From positions 1 through 54,538 of the forward strand of contig CALXHO010000009.1 of the NCBI GenBank assembly GCA_944388125.1: a stretch of DNA of 54,538 nucleotides, given 5' to 3'. The notes beneath the pieces are model-generated. The model searched no databases. It worked only from the letters and a program-made list of their open reading frames with translations, and was not told where the DNA came from. A program made the translations under genes and the position numbers. Position 1 is the first letter of the stretch, and each line of letters begins with the position of its first letter. This DNA comes from an uncultured Gemmiger sp. (GTDB taxonomy: Bacteria > Bacillota > Clostridia > Oscillospirales > Ruminococcaceae). Below, in pieces: positions 35,161 to 44,821 of the stretch.

Positions 35161-36552
35161 TCAGCCCACCGTAGAGTGGGGGACGCGCTCGTCCAGCGTG
35201 ATGTAAGGCTGGGGATTGCCCAGGTATTTGTAGGCCGGGCGGATGATGCGGTTGGCGAACATGACTTCCTCCACCCGGTGGGCACACCAGCCGGGTACGC
35301 GGGCAATGGCGAACAGCGGGGTGTACAGGTCCTCACTGATGCCCAGCATGCGGTAGATCAGGCCGCTGAACAGGTCCACATTGGCGCAGACCTTTTTGGG
35401 ACCGCGGTGTTCCTCGGCAAAGACCTGGGGAGCCAGCCGCTCGATGGCGCACAGCATGTTGTATTCCCGGTCAAAGCCCTTCGCATAGGCCAGATCCTTG
35501 GCATGGCTCTTGAGGATCTGGGCGCGGGGGTCGCTCAGGGTATAGACAGCATGGCCGATGCCGTAGATCAGGCCGCTGCCGTCACCGGCCTCCTTGCGCA
35601 TGATCTTGCGCAGGAACTCCCGGATCTCGTCGTCCCCGGCGTTGGGGCTGACATTTTCCAGAATGTAGTCCAGCTGATGCATAACCTTCAGGTTGGCGCC
35701 GCCGTGCTTGGGGCCCTTCAGAGCGCCGATGGCAGCCGAGATGCCCGCATAGGTATCGGTGCCGGAGCTGGACAGCACGCGGCAGGTGAAGGTGGAGCAG
35801 TTGCCGCCGCCGTGGTCGGCATGGACCAGCAGGCAGAGATCCAGCAGCCGGGCTTCCTCGTGGGTGAACTTCTGATCGGGGCGGTAGGTGGAGAGGATGT
35901 GCTCCGCCGTGCTCTGGCCCGGGATGGGCAGGTGGAAATACATGCTCTCCCGGTCGTAGACGCGCCGCTTGATCTGGTAGGCATTGACCATCATGGTGGG
36001 GAGCTCGGCGATGAGGTTGATGCTCTGGCGCAGGATGTTGGCCAGCGAGCGGTCCTCGGCCTGCTCATCGTAGCTGTACATGGCCAGCACACTGCGGGAC
36101 ATCTTGTTCATGATGTTGGGCGACGGCGAGTTCATGATCATGTCGTCGGCAAAGCCGCGGGGGAGTTCCCGGTGGTCGTCCAGCATCTTGCAGAAGCGCT
36201 GCAGCAGCTTGCGGTCGGGCAGGCTGCCGAACAAAAGCAGCCAGACGGTTTCCTCAAACATGAAACGGTCGTGGGTGTCGGCCTCCCTGACCAGCGTGTC
36301 GATGTCTATGCCGCGGTAGATCAGCCGGCCCGGAATGGGCACGATCTTGCCGTCGGGCTGGGTGTCGTAGCCCACAACGTTGGACACGTTGGTCAGGCCG
36401 GCCAGCACACCGGTACCGTCGGCATTGCGCAGGCCGCGTTTGACCCCCAGCCGTTCACAGTCCGAAGGGTCGATGTAGTTGTTCTGGAGGTATTCGTCGC
36501 ACAGAAGCCGGATCTCGTCCGGCTCCAGTGCCGCTACGGCAGGATAATACAT
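35161..36552 (-). CDS. gltA: Citrate synthase
   Basis: Condenses oxaloacetate and acetyl-CoA to citrate. The 463 residues contain the conserved GRLIYRGIDIDTLV, FEETVWLLLFGSLP, the catalytic block HADHGGGNCSTF and a second His in YGIGHAVYTLSDPR. It is the longer clostridial-type protein. AAAGGGGAAG precedes the ATG. It is divergent from icd and acn. Confidence 0.95.
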   Translation of the reverse strand: MYYPAVAALEPDEIRLLCDEYLQNNYIDPSDCERLGVKRGLRNADGTGVLAGLTNVSNVVGYDTQPDGKIVPIPGRLIYRGIDIDTLVREADTHDRFMFEETVWLLLFGSLPDRKLLQRFCKMLDDHRELPRGFADDMIMNSPSPNIMNKMSRSVLAMYSYDEQAEDRSLANILRQSINLIAELPTMMVNAYQIKRRVYDRESMYFHLPIPGQSTAEHILSTYRPDQKFTHEEARLLDLCLLVHADHGGGNCSTFTCRVLSSSGTDTYAGISAAIGALKGPKHGGANLKVMHQLDYILENVSPNAGDDEIREFLRKIMRKEAGDGSGLIYGIGHAVYTLSDPRAQILKSHAKDLAYAKGFDREYNMLCAIERLAPQVFAEEHRGPKKVCANVDLFSGLIYRMLGISEDLYTPLFAIARVPGWCAHRVEEVMFANRIIRPAYKYLGNPQPYITLDERVPHSTVG

Positions 36553-36735
36553 ATCAGCTTCCCCTTTCCCTCAGTGGGGGCACCCGCACGGCGGCCTCTG
36601 CACAGGCAACGGAAGGTTCCAGCAGCCTGCGCACACCGCTTTTGCCGCGCACACAGCAAAAACAGCACCGTCCCACACGGCCCCGCAAACACCGGCGGCG
36701 TATCATGGACACACCGCTTCGCGTCAGCATCTTTA

Positions 36736-36764
36736 ATTTTAGAGAATTGAACCGGTAAAGTCAA
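36736..36764 (-). promoter_or_regulatory. Promoter of gltA
   Basis: TTGACT (36764-36759), 17 bp, TAAAAT (36741-36736). Confidence 0.75.
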
Positions 36765-36862
36765 GGCAAAAACTTAAAACAAAGTAAAAAAAATCAAAAA
36801 CAGCTTAAAAAAGTAAAGAAAAAAGTTGAAGATATAAGACTCTAAAGCGTGAAAGTGCTTGA

Positions 36863-36891
36863 TTGACAACGGCAGGGCAAGCCGATATACT
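36863..36891 (+). promoter_or_regulatory. Promoter of icd-acn
   Basis: TTGACA, 17 bp, TATACT, preceded by an A-rich tract. Confidence 0.82.
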
Positions 36892-36986
36892 AAAAACGAT
36901 ACAGTCTGTTATGCGGACAGCGTGCAGGCCGGAAAATGCCGGGCCAACATCCGCCCGGAAAATAGGAAAGGGGCACAATCATAGGA

Positions 36987-37979
36987 ATGAAAGCAGTTCT
37001 GATTCCGGGCGACGGCATCGGCCGTGAGATCGCCCAAAGCGTAAAAGCGGTTTCCAAGGCACTGGATACCGGCATTGAATGGCTGGAGTATGAAGCTGGC
37101 GCCGAGTACGCGGCCAACCACGGCGAGCTGCTTCAGCCCGGGCTTCTCGATGAGATCGAGCGCTGCGGCTGGGCGCTGAAAGGCCCGACGGCCACCCCCA
37201 TCGGCAAAGGCTTCCGCAGCATCAACGTCCAGCTGCGCCAGCGGTTCTCCACCTACGCCAACCTGCGCCCGGTGCGTTCGCTGCCCGGTGTGCCCACCCG
37301 GTTTGACAATGTGGACCTGGTCATCGTCCGTGAAAATTCCGAGGACCTGTACAAGGGCATCGAGTATATGCTGGATGAGAACACCGCCAACGGCATCAAG
37401 CTGATCACCCGCGGCGCCAGCCTGCGCATCTGCCGCTTTGCCTTTGACTATGCCCGCCGCCACGGCCGCAAAAAGGTGACGGCAGTCCACAAGGCAAACA
37501 TCATGAAACTGACCGACGGTCTGTTTTTGAACTGCTTCCGGGAGGTTGCCGCCGAATACCCCGAGATCGAGGCCGACGACGTCATCATCGACGCCCTGTG
37601 CATGAAGCTGGTCCAGCGCCCCGAGCAGTTCGACGTTCTGGTAGCCCCCAACCTGTACGGCGATATCATCAGCGACCTGTGCGCCGGTCTGGTGGGCGGC
37701 CTGGGCTTTGCCCCCTCCGCCAACATCGGCGACAAGGTCCGCATCTATGAGGCGGTGCACGGTTCCGCTCCCGACATTGCCGGCAAGAACCTGGCCAACC
37801 CCTCCGCCATTCTCATGGCCTTTGCCATGATGCTGCGCGACCTTGACCACGGCGAGGCCGCCGCCCGCCTGACCAACGCAATTCACAGCCTGGTGCAGGA
37901 GGGCACCACCGTCACTGCCGACATCGGCGGCAGCGCGACCACCACCGAATTCACCGACGCGCTCATTGCCCGCCTGTGA
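36987..37979 (+). CDS. icd: Isocitrate/isopropylmalate dehydrogenase family (likely NAD-isocitrate dehydrogenase)
   Basis: 330 residues of the beta-decarboxylating dehydrogenase family. IPGDGIGREI at the start, NVQLRQRFSTYANLRPVRS, VRENSEDLYKGIEYM and VHGSAPDIAGKNLANPSA are diagnostic. Neighbouring aconitase and divergent citrate synthase support isocitrate rather than isopropylmalate as substrate. The start site is not ideal: AAAGGGG lies 14 bases away, and a weak AGGA sits directly before the ATG. Confidence 0.88.
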   Translation: MKAVLIPGDGIGREIAQSVKAVSKALDTGIEWLEYEAGAEYAANHGELLQPGLLDEIERCGWALKGPTATPIGKGFRSINVQLRQRFSTYANLRPVRSLPGVPTRFDNVDLVIVRENSEDLYKGIEYMLDENTANGIKLITRGASLRICRFAFDYARRHGRKKVTAVHKANIMKLTDGLFLNCFREVAAEYPEIEADDVIIDALCMKLVQRPEQFDVLVAPNLYGDIISDLCAGLVGGLGFAPSANIGDKVRIYEAVHGSAPDIAGKNLANPSAILMAFAMMLRDLDHGEAAARLTNAIHSLVQEGTTVTADIGGSATTTEFTDALIARL

Positions 37980-38000
37980 CCGCAAAGGAGGGAAACCACA

Positions 38001-40241
38001 TTGAAACTGCATGACAAGGGTGTTTACCTGGTGGGCGGCAAGCTGTGCGATACAGCCCCGGTCTCTCAGGAGGAGGCCCGCAAGGGCACCATGGCTTACA
38101 GCATCCTGAAAGCCCACAACACCACCGACGACATGAAGAACCTGCGTCTCAAGTTCGACTCGATGACCAGCCACGACATCACCTATGTGGGCATCATCCA
38201 GACGGCGCGGGCCTCCGGCATGGACAAGTTCCCGCTGCCCTACGTGATGACCAACTGCCACAATACCCTCTGTGCGGTGGGCGGCACCATCAACGAGGAT
38301 GACCACCAGTTTGCCCTCTCCGCGGCTCACAAGTACGGCGGCATCTATGTTCCGCCCAGCATGGCGGTCATCCACAGCTATAACCGTGAGATGATGTCCG
38401 GCTGCGGCCGCATGATCCTCGGCTCCGACTCCCACACCCGCTACGGCGCCCTGGGCACCATGGCCGTGGGCGAGGGCGGCGGCGAGCTGGCCAAGCAGCT
38501 GGTGGGCCGTACCTATGATATGGCATATCCCGGTGTGGTGGCCATCTACCTGACCGGCAAGCTCAACCCGGGCGTGGGTCCCCAGGACGTGGCCCTGGCC
38601 CTGGTGGGGGCCACCTACGCCAACGGCTACGTCAAGAACAAGGTCATGGAGTTTGTCGGCCCCGGCATTGCGTCGCTGTCGGCGGACTGCCGCAACGGCA
38701 TCGACGTCATGACCACCGAGACCACCTGCTGGTCCAGCATCTGGGAGACCGATGCGGTCACCAAGGAATATTTCGACATTCACGGCCGCCCCGAGGCCTA
38801 TAAAGAGCTTAAGCCCGCCGATGTGGCCTACTACGACGGCTGCATCGAGCTGGACCTCTCCACCATCGAGTGCATGATCGCCCTGCCCATGCACCCCAGC
38901 TACGCCTATCCCATCCGGGAACTCAAGGCCAACGCCAGGGACATCCTGCACGAGATCGAGACCCGCGCCAATGAGCAGCTTTCCGGCAAGGTACATATGG
39001 ACCTGGTCAGCAAGATTGCCGCGGACGGCAGCATCCGTGTGGATCAGGGCGTGGTGGCCGGCTGCAGCGGCGGCACCTTTGAGAATGTCTGCGATGTGGC
39101 CCGCATTCTGCGGGGCAAAAACTGCGGCGCGGGCACCTTCCGCCTGAGCGTCTACCCCGACAGCATGCCCACCTACCTGGAACTGGTGAAAAACGGTGCG
39201 GTGGCCGATATCGTCTCGGCGGGCGGCATCTTCCGCGAATGCTTCTGCGGGCCCTGCTTCGGCGCGGGCGATACCCCGGCCAACGGGGAGTTCTCCATCC
39301 GTCACACCACCCGCAACTTCCCCAACCGGGAAGGCTCCAAGCCCGGCGAAGGCCAGATCTCTGCCGTCGCCCTCATGGATGCCCGCTCCATTGCAGCCAC
39401 TGCGGCCAACGGTGGCGTCCTCACTGCGGCCAGCGAAGTTCTGGACGAGCCCCTGCCCACCCCGGAATACCACTTTGATGTGAGCGTCTACGACAAGCGG
39501 GTCTACAATGGCTGGGGTCATGCCGAGCCGGAACACGAGCTCAAGTTCGGTCCCAACATCAAGGACTGGCCGGAGCAGCCCGCCCTCAGCGACGATCTGC
39601 TGCTCAAGGTGGTCAGCTACATCACCGACCCTGTCACCACCACCGATGAGCTGATACCCTCGGGCGAGACTTCCTCCTTCCGCTCCAATCCTCTGCGCCT
39701 GGCGGAGTTCACCCTCTCCCGCAAGGACCCGGGCTATGTGGGCCGTGCCAAGGCGGTCAAGGCGCTGGATGACGAGCGCCGCGCCGGCACCATGCCCGCT
39801 GAGGTCCAGTCTGTTTACGACGCCCTTGCCAAGGCAGGCGTCCAGGTGGAGCCCGAGGCCACCAATGTGGGCTCTGCGGTGTTTGCCAACAAACCGGGCG
39901 ACGGTTCCGCCCGTGAGCAGGCGGCCAGCTGCCAGCGTGTGCTGGGCGGCGCGGCAAACTTCGCCCGGGAATATGCCACCAAGCGGTATCGCTCCAACTG
40001 CATCAACTGGGGCATGCTGCCTTTCCTGGTGGAGGACCCCTCGGTCTTTGCCCAGGGCGATTATGTCTTTGTCCCCGGTGCCCGCAAGGCATTGCTGGAC
40101 GCCGCCCCCGAGATGACCGCCTACGCGGTTGCGGCGGACGGCAAGGTCACGCCCTTCACCGTGCGCCTGGGCGACATGACGGCGGATGAACGGCAGATCC
40201 TGGCCGACGGATGCCTCATCAACTATTACAAGAACAACTGA
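38001..40241 (+). CDS. acn: Aconitase-family hydratase
   Basis: 746 residues starting at TTG with AAGGAGGG 8 bases upstream. Iron-sulphur and substrate loops are recognisable: [21 protein letters not shown], then [18 protein letters not shown] holding the cluster cysteines, and [12 protein letters not shown] near the end. This sub-type is the aconitase/hydratase common in Bacteroidetes and clostridia, not AcnA or AcnB. It is 22 bases downstream of icd, and the two make 2-oxoglutarate together with gltA. Confidence 0.9.
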   Translation: MKLHDKGVYLVGGKLCDTAPVSQEEARKGTMAYSILKAHNTTDDMKNLRLKFDSMTSHDITYVGIIQTARASGMDKFPLPYVMTNCHNTLCAVGGTINEDDHQFALSAAHKYGGIYVPPSMAVIHSYNREMMSGCGRMILGSDSHTRYGALGTMAVGEGGGELAKQLVGRTYDMAYPGVVAIYLTGKLNPGVGPQDVALALVGATYANGYVKNKVMEFVGPGIASLSADCRNGIDVMTTETTCWSSIWETDAVTKEYFDIHGRPEAYKELKPADVAYYDGCIELDLSTIECMIALPMHPSYAYPIRELKANARDILHEIETRANEQLSGKVHMDLVSKIAADGSIRVDQGVVAGCSGGTFENVCDVARILRGKNCGAGTFRLSVYPDSMPTYLELVKNGAVADIVSAGGIFRECFCGPCFGAGDTPANGEFSIRHTTRNFPNREGSKPGEGQISAVALMDARSIAATAANGGVLTAASEVLDEPLPTPEYHFDVSVYDKRVYNGWGHAEPEHELKFGPNIKDWPEQPALSDDLLLKVVSYITDPVTTTDELIPSGETSSFRSNPLRLAEFTLSRKDPGYVGRAKAVKALDDERRAGTMPAEVQSVYDALAKAGVQVEPEATNVGSAVFANKPGDGSAREQAASCQRVLGGAANFAREYATKRYRSNCINWGMLPFLVEDPSVFAQGDYVFVPGARKALLDAAPEMTAYAVAADGKVTPFTVRLGDMTADERQILADGCLINYYKNN

Positions 40242-40255
40242 TCTTCACAAGCAAA

Positions 40256-40287
40256 GGCCCCCGGCAAGCAAATGCCGGGGGCCTTTT
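40256..40287 (+). terminator. Terminator after acn
   Basis: GGCCCCCGGCA with TGCCGGGGGCC, 11 bp, followed by TTTT. Confidence 0.9.
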
Positions 40288-40314
40288 CATATATTGAGTC
40301 AGGAGCGGAAAGGG

Positions 40315-41004
40315 TCATTTCATCTTCCCGATAAAGACCAGCCAGGAATAGACATAGAGCCAGGCGATGCAGACAAACAGGGATGCCACCGTAACAAAGC
40401 CGCTGATGCCGAACCCGGTCGCCAGGTCAATCAGAGTGGAGAGGATCATCAGCAGCCCGATGATCACAAAGCAGATGCCGCCCATGCGCTGGGTGCGCTG
40501 CCAGCAGTGGTCGCTGGCCAGAGCCCATGGCGTGCGCACACCCATGGTGTAGTTTTGCCGGATGCGTGGCATGTAGTTGCCCAGTGCCACCAGTCCGGCA
40601 CCGATCAGACAGATGACGGCGGCAGGCAAATACCCCCACAGGGATTCCGGCCCCCAGAAATACAGTTCCGTCATCCAGGTGAACCCAATCATCAGAAGGG
40701 TCATGACGGTGACGAATACGCCCCACAGTCCCCGCATTTTGCGGTAGCTGTCGGCCCGGGGCTCGATGGCGGGGATCACCTTGAACAGGATCACCAGGGC
40801 CAGGGGCAGCGCGTCGAGAAGCCACAGATATTCCTTGCTCATCCAGCTGTTGACCCCGCCGCTCAGCGACCACTGACGGGGAACCTGGTCGGGCAGGGCA
40901 GGGTAGACGATCAGATGGGCGGCAAAAGAAACCAGGGACAGGGCCAGCAATCCCCAGAAAAGCCCCCAGCCCAGGACCGGCTGCTTAGTGTTGTTCGGTT
41001 TCAT
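40315..41004 (-). CDS. SdpI family membrane protein (DUF1648)
   Basis: 229 residues with six hydrophobic helices. The N-terminal part has the DUF1648 pattern (YPALPDQVPRQWSLSGGVNSW), and the C-terminal half resembles SdpI, the immunity protein against the Bacillus SdpC toxin. The pattern GVRTPWALASDHCWQRTQRMGG is typical. ATG 41004 has GGGAGGT upstream; it overlaps the repressor gene by 20 bases. No SdpC-like toxin is visible nearby. Confidence 0.87.
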   Translation of the reverse strand: MKPNNTKQPVLGWGLFWGLLALSLVSFAAHLIVYPALPDQVPRQWSLSGGVNSWMSKEYLWLLDALPLALVILFKVIPAIEPRADSYRKMRGLWGVFVTVMTLLMIGFTWMTELYFWGPESLWGYLPAAVICLIGAGLVALGNYMPRIRQNYTMGVRTPWALASDHCWQRTQRMGGICFVIIGLLMILSTLIDLATGFGISGFVTVASLFVCIAWLYVYSWLVFIGKMK

Positions 41005-41275
41005 TGCGGTCACCTCCCGAGATCAGGCCGAAATCATAAAACCACTTCATCAGTTCCTGCAATACTGTCAGGTTGAGATGATAGATGATGCTCTGCCCGT
41101 GGCGTTCATCCGTCACCAGCCCGGCGTCCCGCAGGATGCTGAGATGGTGACTTACCGATGGCTTTGCCATGTCGAAATGCGCCGCGATCTCCCCGGCGGA
41201 AAGATCCCCCTCGGACAAAAGCTCGAGGATCCGACGCCGGGACGGATCAGCCAGCGCTTTGAATGCGTCACCCAA
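40985..41275 (-). CDS. ArsR/SdpR-type winged-helix repressor
   Basis: 96 residues from TTG 41275, with AAGGAGGG just upstream. The ArsR-like fold (FKALADPSRRRILELLSEGDLSAGEIAAHF, then the recognition helix in KPSVSHHLSILRDAGLV) is clear; the CxC metal site of ArsR proper is absent, so it is the SdpR type. It presumably represses its own promoter and the downstream SdpI-like gene. The frame is open further upstream to 41494. Confidence 0.88.
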   Translation of the reverse strand: MGDAFKALADPSRRRILELLSEGDLSAGEIAAHFDMAKPSVSHHLSILRDAGLVTDERHGQSIIYHLNLTVLQELMKWFYDFGLISGGDRNETEQH

Positions 41276-41412
41276 AACCGAACCCTCCTTTGCAGTACGG
41301 CTGCCGCTGCTGTCCGGTGCCCGCCGTCTGGCCCGAAAGACGGGCAAAGGGACGGCAGCAAACAAGAGAACGGACATCCTGCGGCGCGCCGGATGTATAC
41401 AATGAAACATAG

Positions 41413-41428
41413 TTAGATAAACTTCTAA
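41413..41428. promoter_or_regulatory. Likely operator of the SdpR-type repressor
   Basis: TTAGATAAACTTCTAA: inverted repeat TTAGA-N6-TCTAA, just downstream of the predicted -10. Confidence 0.7.
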
Positions 41429-41432
41429 ATAT

Positions 41433-41461
41433 ACTGTACCACATGGTGCCGCAGATTGCAA
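41433..41461 (-). promoter_or_regulatory. Promoter of the sdpR-sdpI-like operon
   Basis: TTGCAA (41461-41456), 17 bp, TACAGT (41438-41433). The leader before the TTG start is about 150 bases. Confidence 0.68.
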
Positions 41462-41491
41462 GTGGGCGCCCCTGTGCCGGAAAAATGGACA

Positions 41492-41533
41492 CAAAAATCC
41501 CCGGGCCTTCGGGAAAACCGGAGATCCGGGGAT
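41492..41533 (-). terminator. Putative terminator near the lipoprotein gene
   Basis: ATCCCCGG (41498-41505) with CCGGGGAT (41526-41533); reverse-strand stem followed by TTTTTGTG. It is just beyond the end of the FKBP-like gene. Confidence 0.75.
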
Positions 41534-41556
41534 GGCGGTACAGTTGAAAATCAGGC

Positions 41557-42744
41557 TCAGGTCGCGGCCACGGTGGCGTTGGCAACCAGCTGATTCATCA
41601 GCATATCCTGCAGAACGTTGGTCTTGATATAGTTCTCGCCATAGTTCTCGATGTAGGAACTGGTGTCGTCGGTGCTGAAGAAGTCGTTGACATTGGCATC
41701 CAGGGCGGCATCATCACAGACGATGCCTTCCTTCTCGGCGATGGCCTGCATGAGCAGGGCCTGCTTCATCGAGCTCTCGATGGAGGAGGAAGCAGCGCTG
41801 AGCAGGTCGGCGGCACTGCCGTAACCGGCGGCGGACACGAAGTCATCCAGGGTCATGCCGTAGTTGGCGGCATACATATAATAGGAATACAGGAAGCTGT
41901 CGTTGAAGTAGCTGGTCACGGACTCGGGCAGCTCATCCGCAAAGGTGGTGTTTTCCACCAGCTGATTGTAGACAGCACTGCTCATGCTGGACTTGACCAG
42001 GGAGTCGTGCACGTAGGACTTGAGGCCGTCCACGGTGGTCAGCTGCAGATAGGGGTTGATGTTCTCGGCCACCCAGCTGTCGGTGAGCTCGGGGTTGACG
42101 CTCTCGGAGATATAGTTCAGGGTGGTCACGAACACAGCGTCCTTGCCGGCCAGATCGGGGTTTTTCTGGTAGGGATCGGGGAAGGTGACCTCCACGTTGA
42201 AGGTCTCGCCGGGGGTGTGGCCGGCAATCTGATCCTCAAAATCATCAATGAAGGAACCGCTGCCCAGCGTCAGGTCGTAGCCCTGGGCGGAGCCGCCGTC
42301 AAACTCGACGCCGTCCACAGAACCTACATAGTCGATGTTGACGGTATCGCCCATCTCGGCGGCGCGGTCGGTGACCTGCTCGTCGGTGGCAAAGTTGGAG
42401 AGGATGTTGGACTCGATGTAGGAATCCACGTCCTCATCGGTGACAGTGTCGGTGCCTGCGGGCAGGGTCAGGGAATTGTAATCCTCGGGCAGGGTGACGT
42501 AATCCAGTGCCTTGACCCCCTTGAGGTAGCCGTTCTCGTCGAAGCCGTCGCTGAAGGAGAAGGTCGCCAGGTAGGCGTAGGGATCTGCCGTCTCAGCGGT
42601 AGCGGTCTCGGAGGTCTCGGCACCTTCGGGAGAAGAGGTCTCGGAGGTGGCGGACTGGCTCTCGTCCTTGTCGGAACAACCGGCCAGCACCATCGACAGT
42701 GCCAGCATCAGGGCGCCGGCACGGATAGAATGTTTCAGTTTCAT
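41557..42744 (-). CDS. FKBP/trigger-factor-like lipoprotein
   Basis: 395 residues. A signal peptide with lipobox LAGC (Cys23 in MVLAGCSDK) is followed by a Ser/Thr/Glu-rich linker, then an FKBP-type prolyl isomerase domain (about 130-215: GDTVNIDYVGSVDGVEFDGG, FIDDFEDQIAGHTPGETF) and a helical C-terminal region as in trigger factor. So it is probably a surface-anchored chaperone/isomerase for secreted proteins. The ATG at 42744 follows CAGGAGT; the open frame continues upstream without site. Confidence 0.85.
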   Translation of the reverse strand: MKLKHSIRAGALMLALSMVLAGCSDKDESQSATSETSSPEGAETSETATAETADPYAYLATFSFSDGFDENGYLKGVKALDYVTLPEDYNSLTLPAGTDTVTDEDVDSYIESNILSNFATDEQVTDRAAEMGDTVNIDYVGSVDGVEFDGGSAQGYDLTLGSGSFIDDFEDQIAGHTPGETFNVEVTFPDPYQKNPDLAGKDAVFVTTLNYISESVNPELTDSWVAENINPYLQLTTVDGLKSYVHDSLVKSSMSSAVYNQLVENTTFADELPESVTSYFNDSFLYSYYMYAANYGMTLDDFVSAAGYGSAADLLSAASSSIESSMKQALLMQAIAEKEGIVCDDAALDANVNDFFSTDDTSSYIENYGENYIKTNVLQDMLMNQLVANATVAAT

Positions 42745-42907
42745 GTGATACTCCTGTCTTTTCGGCGCTCGCAGGCGCCTTTTAATGCAATACTTTACCA
42801 TTATACAACACAGCGCGGAAAAAGTACAGGCCCAAAAACGGGGGACAGCGATCCGCCCCCGGCCGCACGCGGAGGAAGCCCCGAAAAATTTACAACCGTC
42901 CCTGCGG

Positions 42908-42936
42908 TTGCGGCGGGGGCGCGGCTGTGCTACACT
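42908..42936 (+). promoter_or_regulatory. Promoter of the DUF896 gene
   Basis: TTGCGG, 17 bp, TACACT with an extended TGC element. Confidence 0.65.
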
Positions 42937-43000
42937 GGACATGCAGCCGAACAGGCTGCCGGGGCCGCAAAAGCCGGAATACGGAAAGGAAAGAAACTCT

Positions 43001-43219
43001 ATGGATAAAGCAAAGATCGCACGCATCAATGAGCTGGCCCACAAGGCCAAAGCCGGCCCGCTCACGCCGGAGGAACAGGCCGAGCGGGAGGCCCTGCGCA
43101 AGGAATACCTGGACTCGGTGCGGGCCAGCCTGCGGGCACAGATGGACCGCATCGTCATTGTGGAGCCGGACGGTACCCGCCATGGCCTGGGCAAACCCCG
43201 GACCGAAGAAAAGAACTGA
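43001..43219 (+). CDS. DUF896 (YnzC-like) protein
   Basis: 72 residues; [23 protein letters not shown] and [14 protein letters not shown] are the family hallmarks. B. subtilis YnzC is a two-helix protein in the SOS-induced yneA operon; its function is not settled. The ATG at 43001 follows GGAAAGGA; the open frame upstream has no binding site. The protein ends at 43219, just before the purA promoter. Confidence 0.88.
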   Translation: MDKAKIARINELAHKAKAGPLTPEEQAEREALRKEYLDSVRASLRAQMDRIVIVEPDGTRHGLGKPRTEEKN

Positions 43220-43226
43220 CAGGGTA

Positions 43227-43255
43227 TTGGTTTTTTATACTGGATTTGCTATAAT
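43227..43255 (+). promoter_or_regulatory. Promoter of purA
   Basis: TTGGTT, 17 bp, TATAAT, with TGC directly before the -10. Confidence 0.72.
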
Positions 43256-43326
43256 GTATGCGGCGGCGGATCCCGGGCAAATTGCGCGGAAAAGGCTGTA
43301 CGCTCAACCATGAAAGAGGTAACATT

Positions 43327-44619
43327 ATGCTTACTGCAATCACCGGAATCAACTGGGGCGACGAGGGCAAGGGCCGCATGGTCGACCTGCTCAGCCGCGA
43401 CTATGACATTGTTGCACGGTACCAGGGCGGCGACAACGCCGGCCATACTGTCAAGAATGAGCGCGGAAAGTTCGTTCTCAACCTGATCCCCTCCGGCATC
43501 CTGCGTCCGGAGGTCGTCTGCGTCATGGGCGGCGGCATGGTCATCGATCCCCATCACCTGGAGGGAGAGATCGCGCAGCTGCGTGACAAGGGCATCGCCA
43601 TCACCCCGGACAATCTGAAGATTTCCGACCGTGCCACCATCACCATGCCCTTCCATGTGGACCAGGATGGCCTGGAGGAAGCCCGTCTGGCCAAGACCGG
43701 CGCACAGTTCGGTTCCACCAAGCGGGGCATCGCCTACACCTACGGCGACAAATTCATGAAGAAGACCCTGCGCATGGGCGACCTGCTCCATATGGATGAG
43801 GGCGTCCGCAAGCGTCTGACTACCATTGTGGAGTCCAAGAATCTGACCATGGAGAAGATCTACGGCCAGAAGCCCGTCTCCCTGGATGAGATGTGGGCAT
43901 GGTGCCAGCATTACGCCGAGGTCTTTGCCCCCTACATCTGCAATGTGGGCGATTACCTGGCCAAGGCGGACGACGCCGGCAAGAAGATCATGTTCGAGGC
44001 TCAGCTGGGCGCTCTGCGTGACATCGATTTCGGCATCTATCCCTACACCTCCAGCTCCAACACCATCGGTGCCTATGCGCCCATCGGCGCAGGCATCCCC
44101 GGCCGCAAGCTGGACCTGTCCATCGGCATCATGAAGGCCTACTCCTCCTGCGTGGGCGAGGGCCCCTTCACCACCGAGCTGGCCATGACCGAGGAGGAAA
44201 AGGACGTGCTGCGTGAGCATGGCCATGAGTACGGCGCCGCCACCGGTCGTCCCCGCCGCGTCGGACCCTTCGACGTGGTGGCAAGCCGCTACGGTGTCCA
44301 GTGCCAGGGCTGCGACGAGCTGGCTCTGACCCTGCTGGACGTGCTGGACTATATGGAAGAAGTTCCCGTGGTGACTCACTACCAGCTGACCGACGGTACC
44401 GTGACCGACGTCTTCCCCATGGGCAAGACGCTGGACGACGCCAAGCCTGTGGTGGAGAAGCTGCCCGGCTGGCACTGCGACATCACCGGTGTTCGCCGCT
44501 TTGAGGATCTGCCCAAGGCCGCGCAGGATTACGTCCTGTACATCGAGAAGGCTGTCGGCTGCAAGATCAAGTATATTTCGGTTGGCCCCGAGCGTGAGGC
44601 ATGCATCGTGCGTGACTGA
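43327..44619 (+). CDS. purA: Adenylosuccinate synthetase
   Basis: First committed step from IMP to AMP; uses GTP and aspartate. The 430 residues have the GTP-binding NWGDEGKGRMVD near the N-terminus, GDNAGHTV, the IMP-binding GAQFGSTKRGI region and RPRRVGPFDVVASRYG. AAAGAGGT precedes the ATG at 43327; the frame is open upstream but without a site. Confidence 0.95.
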   Translation: MLTAITGINWGDEGKGRMVDLLSRDYDIVARYQGGDNAGHTVKNERGKFVLNLIPSGILRPEVVCVMGGGMVIDPHHLEGEIAQLRDKGIAITPDNLKISDRATITMPFHVDQDGLEEARLAKTGAQFGSTKRGIAYTYGDKFMKKTLRMGDLLHMDEGVRKRLTTIVESKNLTMEKIYGQKPVSLDEMWAWCQHYAEVFAPYICNVGDYLAKADDAGKKIMFEAQLGALRDIDFGIYPYTSSSNTIGAYAPIGAGIPGRKLDLSIGIMKAYSSCVGEGPFTTELAMTEEEKDVLREHGHEYGAATGRPRRVGPFDVVASRYGVQCQGCDELALTLLDVLDYMEEVPVVTHYQLTDGTVTDVFPMGKTLDDAKPVVEKLPGWHCDITGVRRFEDLPKAAQDYVLYIEKAVGCKIKYISVGPEREACIVRD

Positions 44620-44666
44620 CCGCATCGTCCGTGAGGCATCGCGGGCAAACCGATGAGAACGGCTCC

Positions 44667-44702
44667 CGCCGGGCCTGGGCTTTGCCGCCCGGACCCGGCG
44701 GG
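44667..44702. repeat. GC-rich inverted repeat after purA
   Basis: CCCGCCGGG and CCCGGCGGG (9 bp) enclose a GC-rich loop. No T-run follows, so termination is doubtful. Confidence 0.5.
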
Positions 44703-44821
44703 ATACTTTGATATGGCGGGATTCCCGGCGGAGGGAGTTTCGCCCGGCCCGCCGCATCCGCGGCCCCGTTCCGGGAGGGTAGTTTTGCACGGCAGAGCCG
44801 TGCAGTGGGGGAGTGTGTATC

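Larger units (their letters stand above)
36553..36986. other. 434-base divergent region gltA / icd
   Basis: Contains two clear promoters (36764-36736 reverse, 36863-36891 forward) separated by about 100 bases of purine-rich DNA (runs of A, 36764-36845) that could act as an UP element. The gltA mRNA would have a leader of about 175 bases, and I see no known riboswitch in it. Confidence 0.6.

Noticed and set aside
36553-36735. Riboswitch in the long gltA leader
   Set aside because: No match to glutamine, glycine or other known aptamer cores.
36909-39536. An 875-codon reverse open frame opposite icd and acn
   Set aside because: Antisense shadow of two well-supported genes; no recognisable domain.
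44620-44821. Possible metal riboswitch before the CDF gene
   Set aside because: The region has GC-rich hairpins, but I could not match the conserved cores of the yybP-ykoY or NiCo riboswitches.
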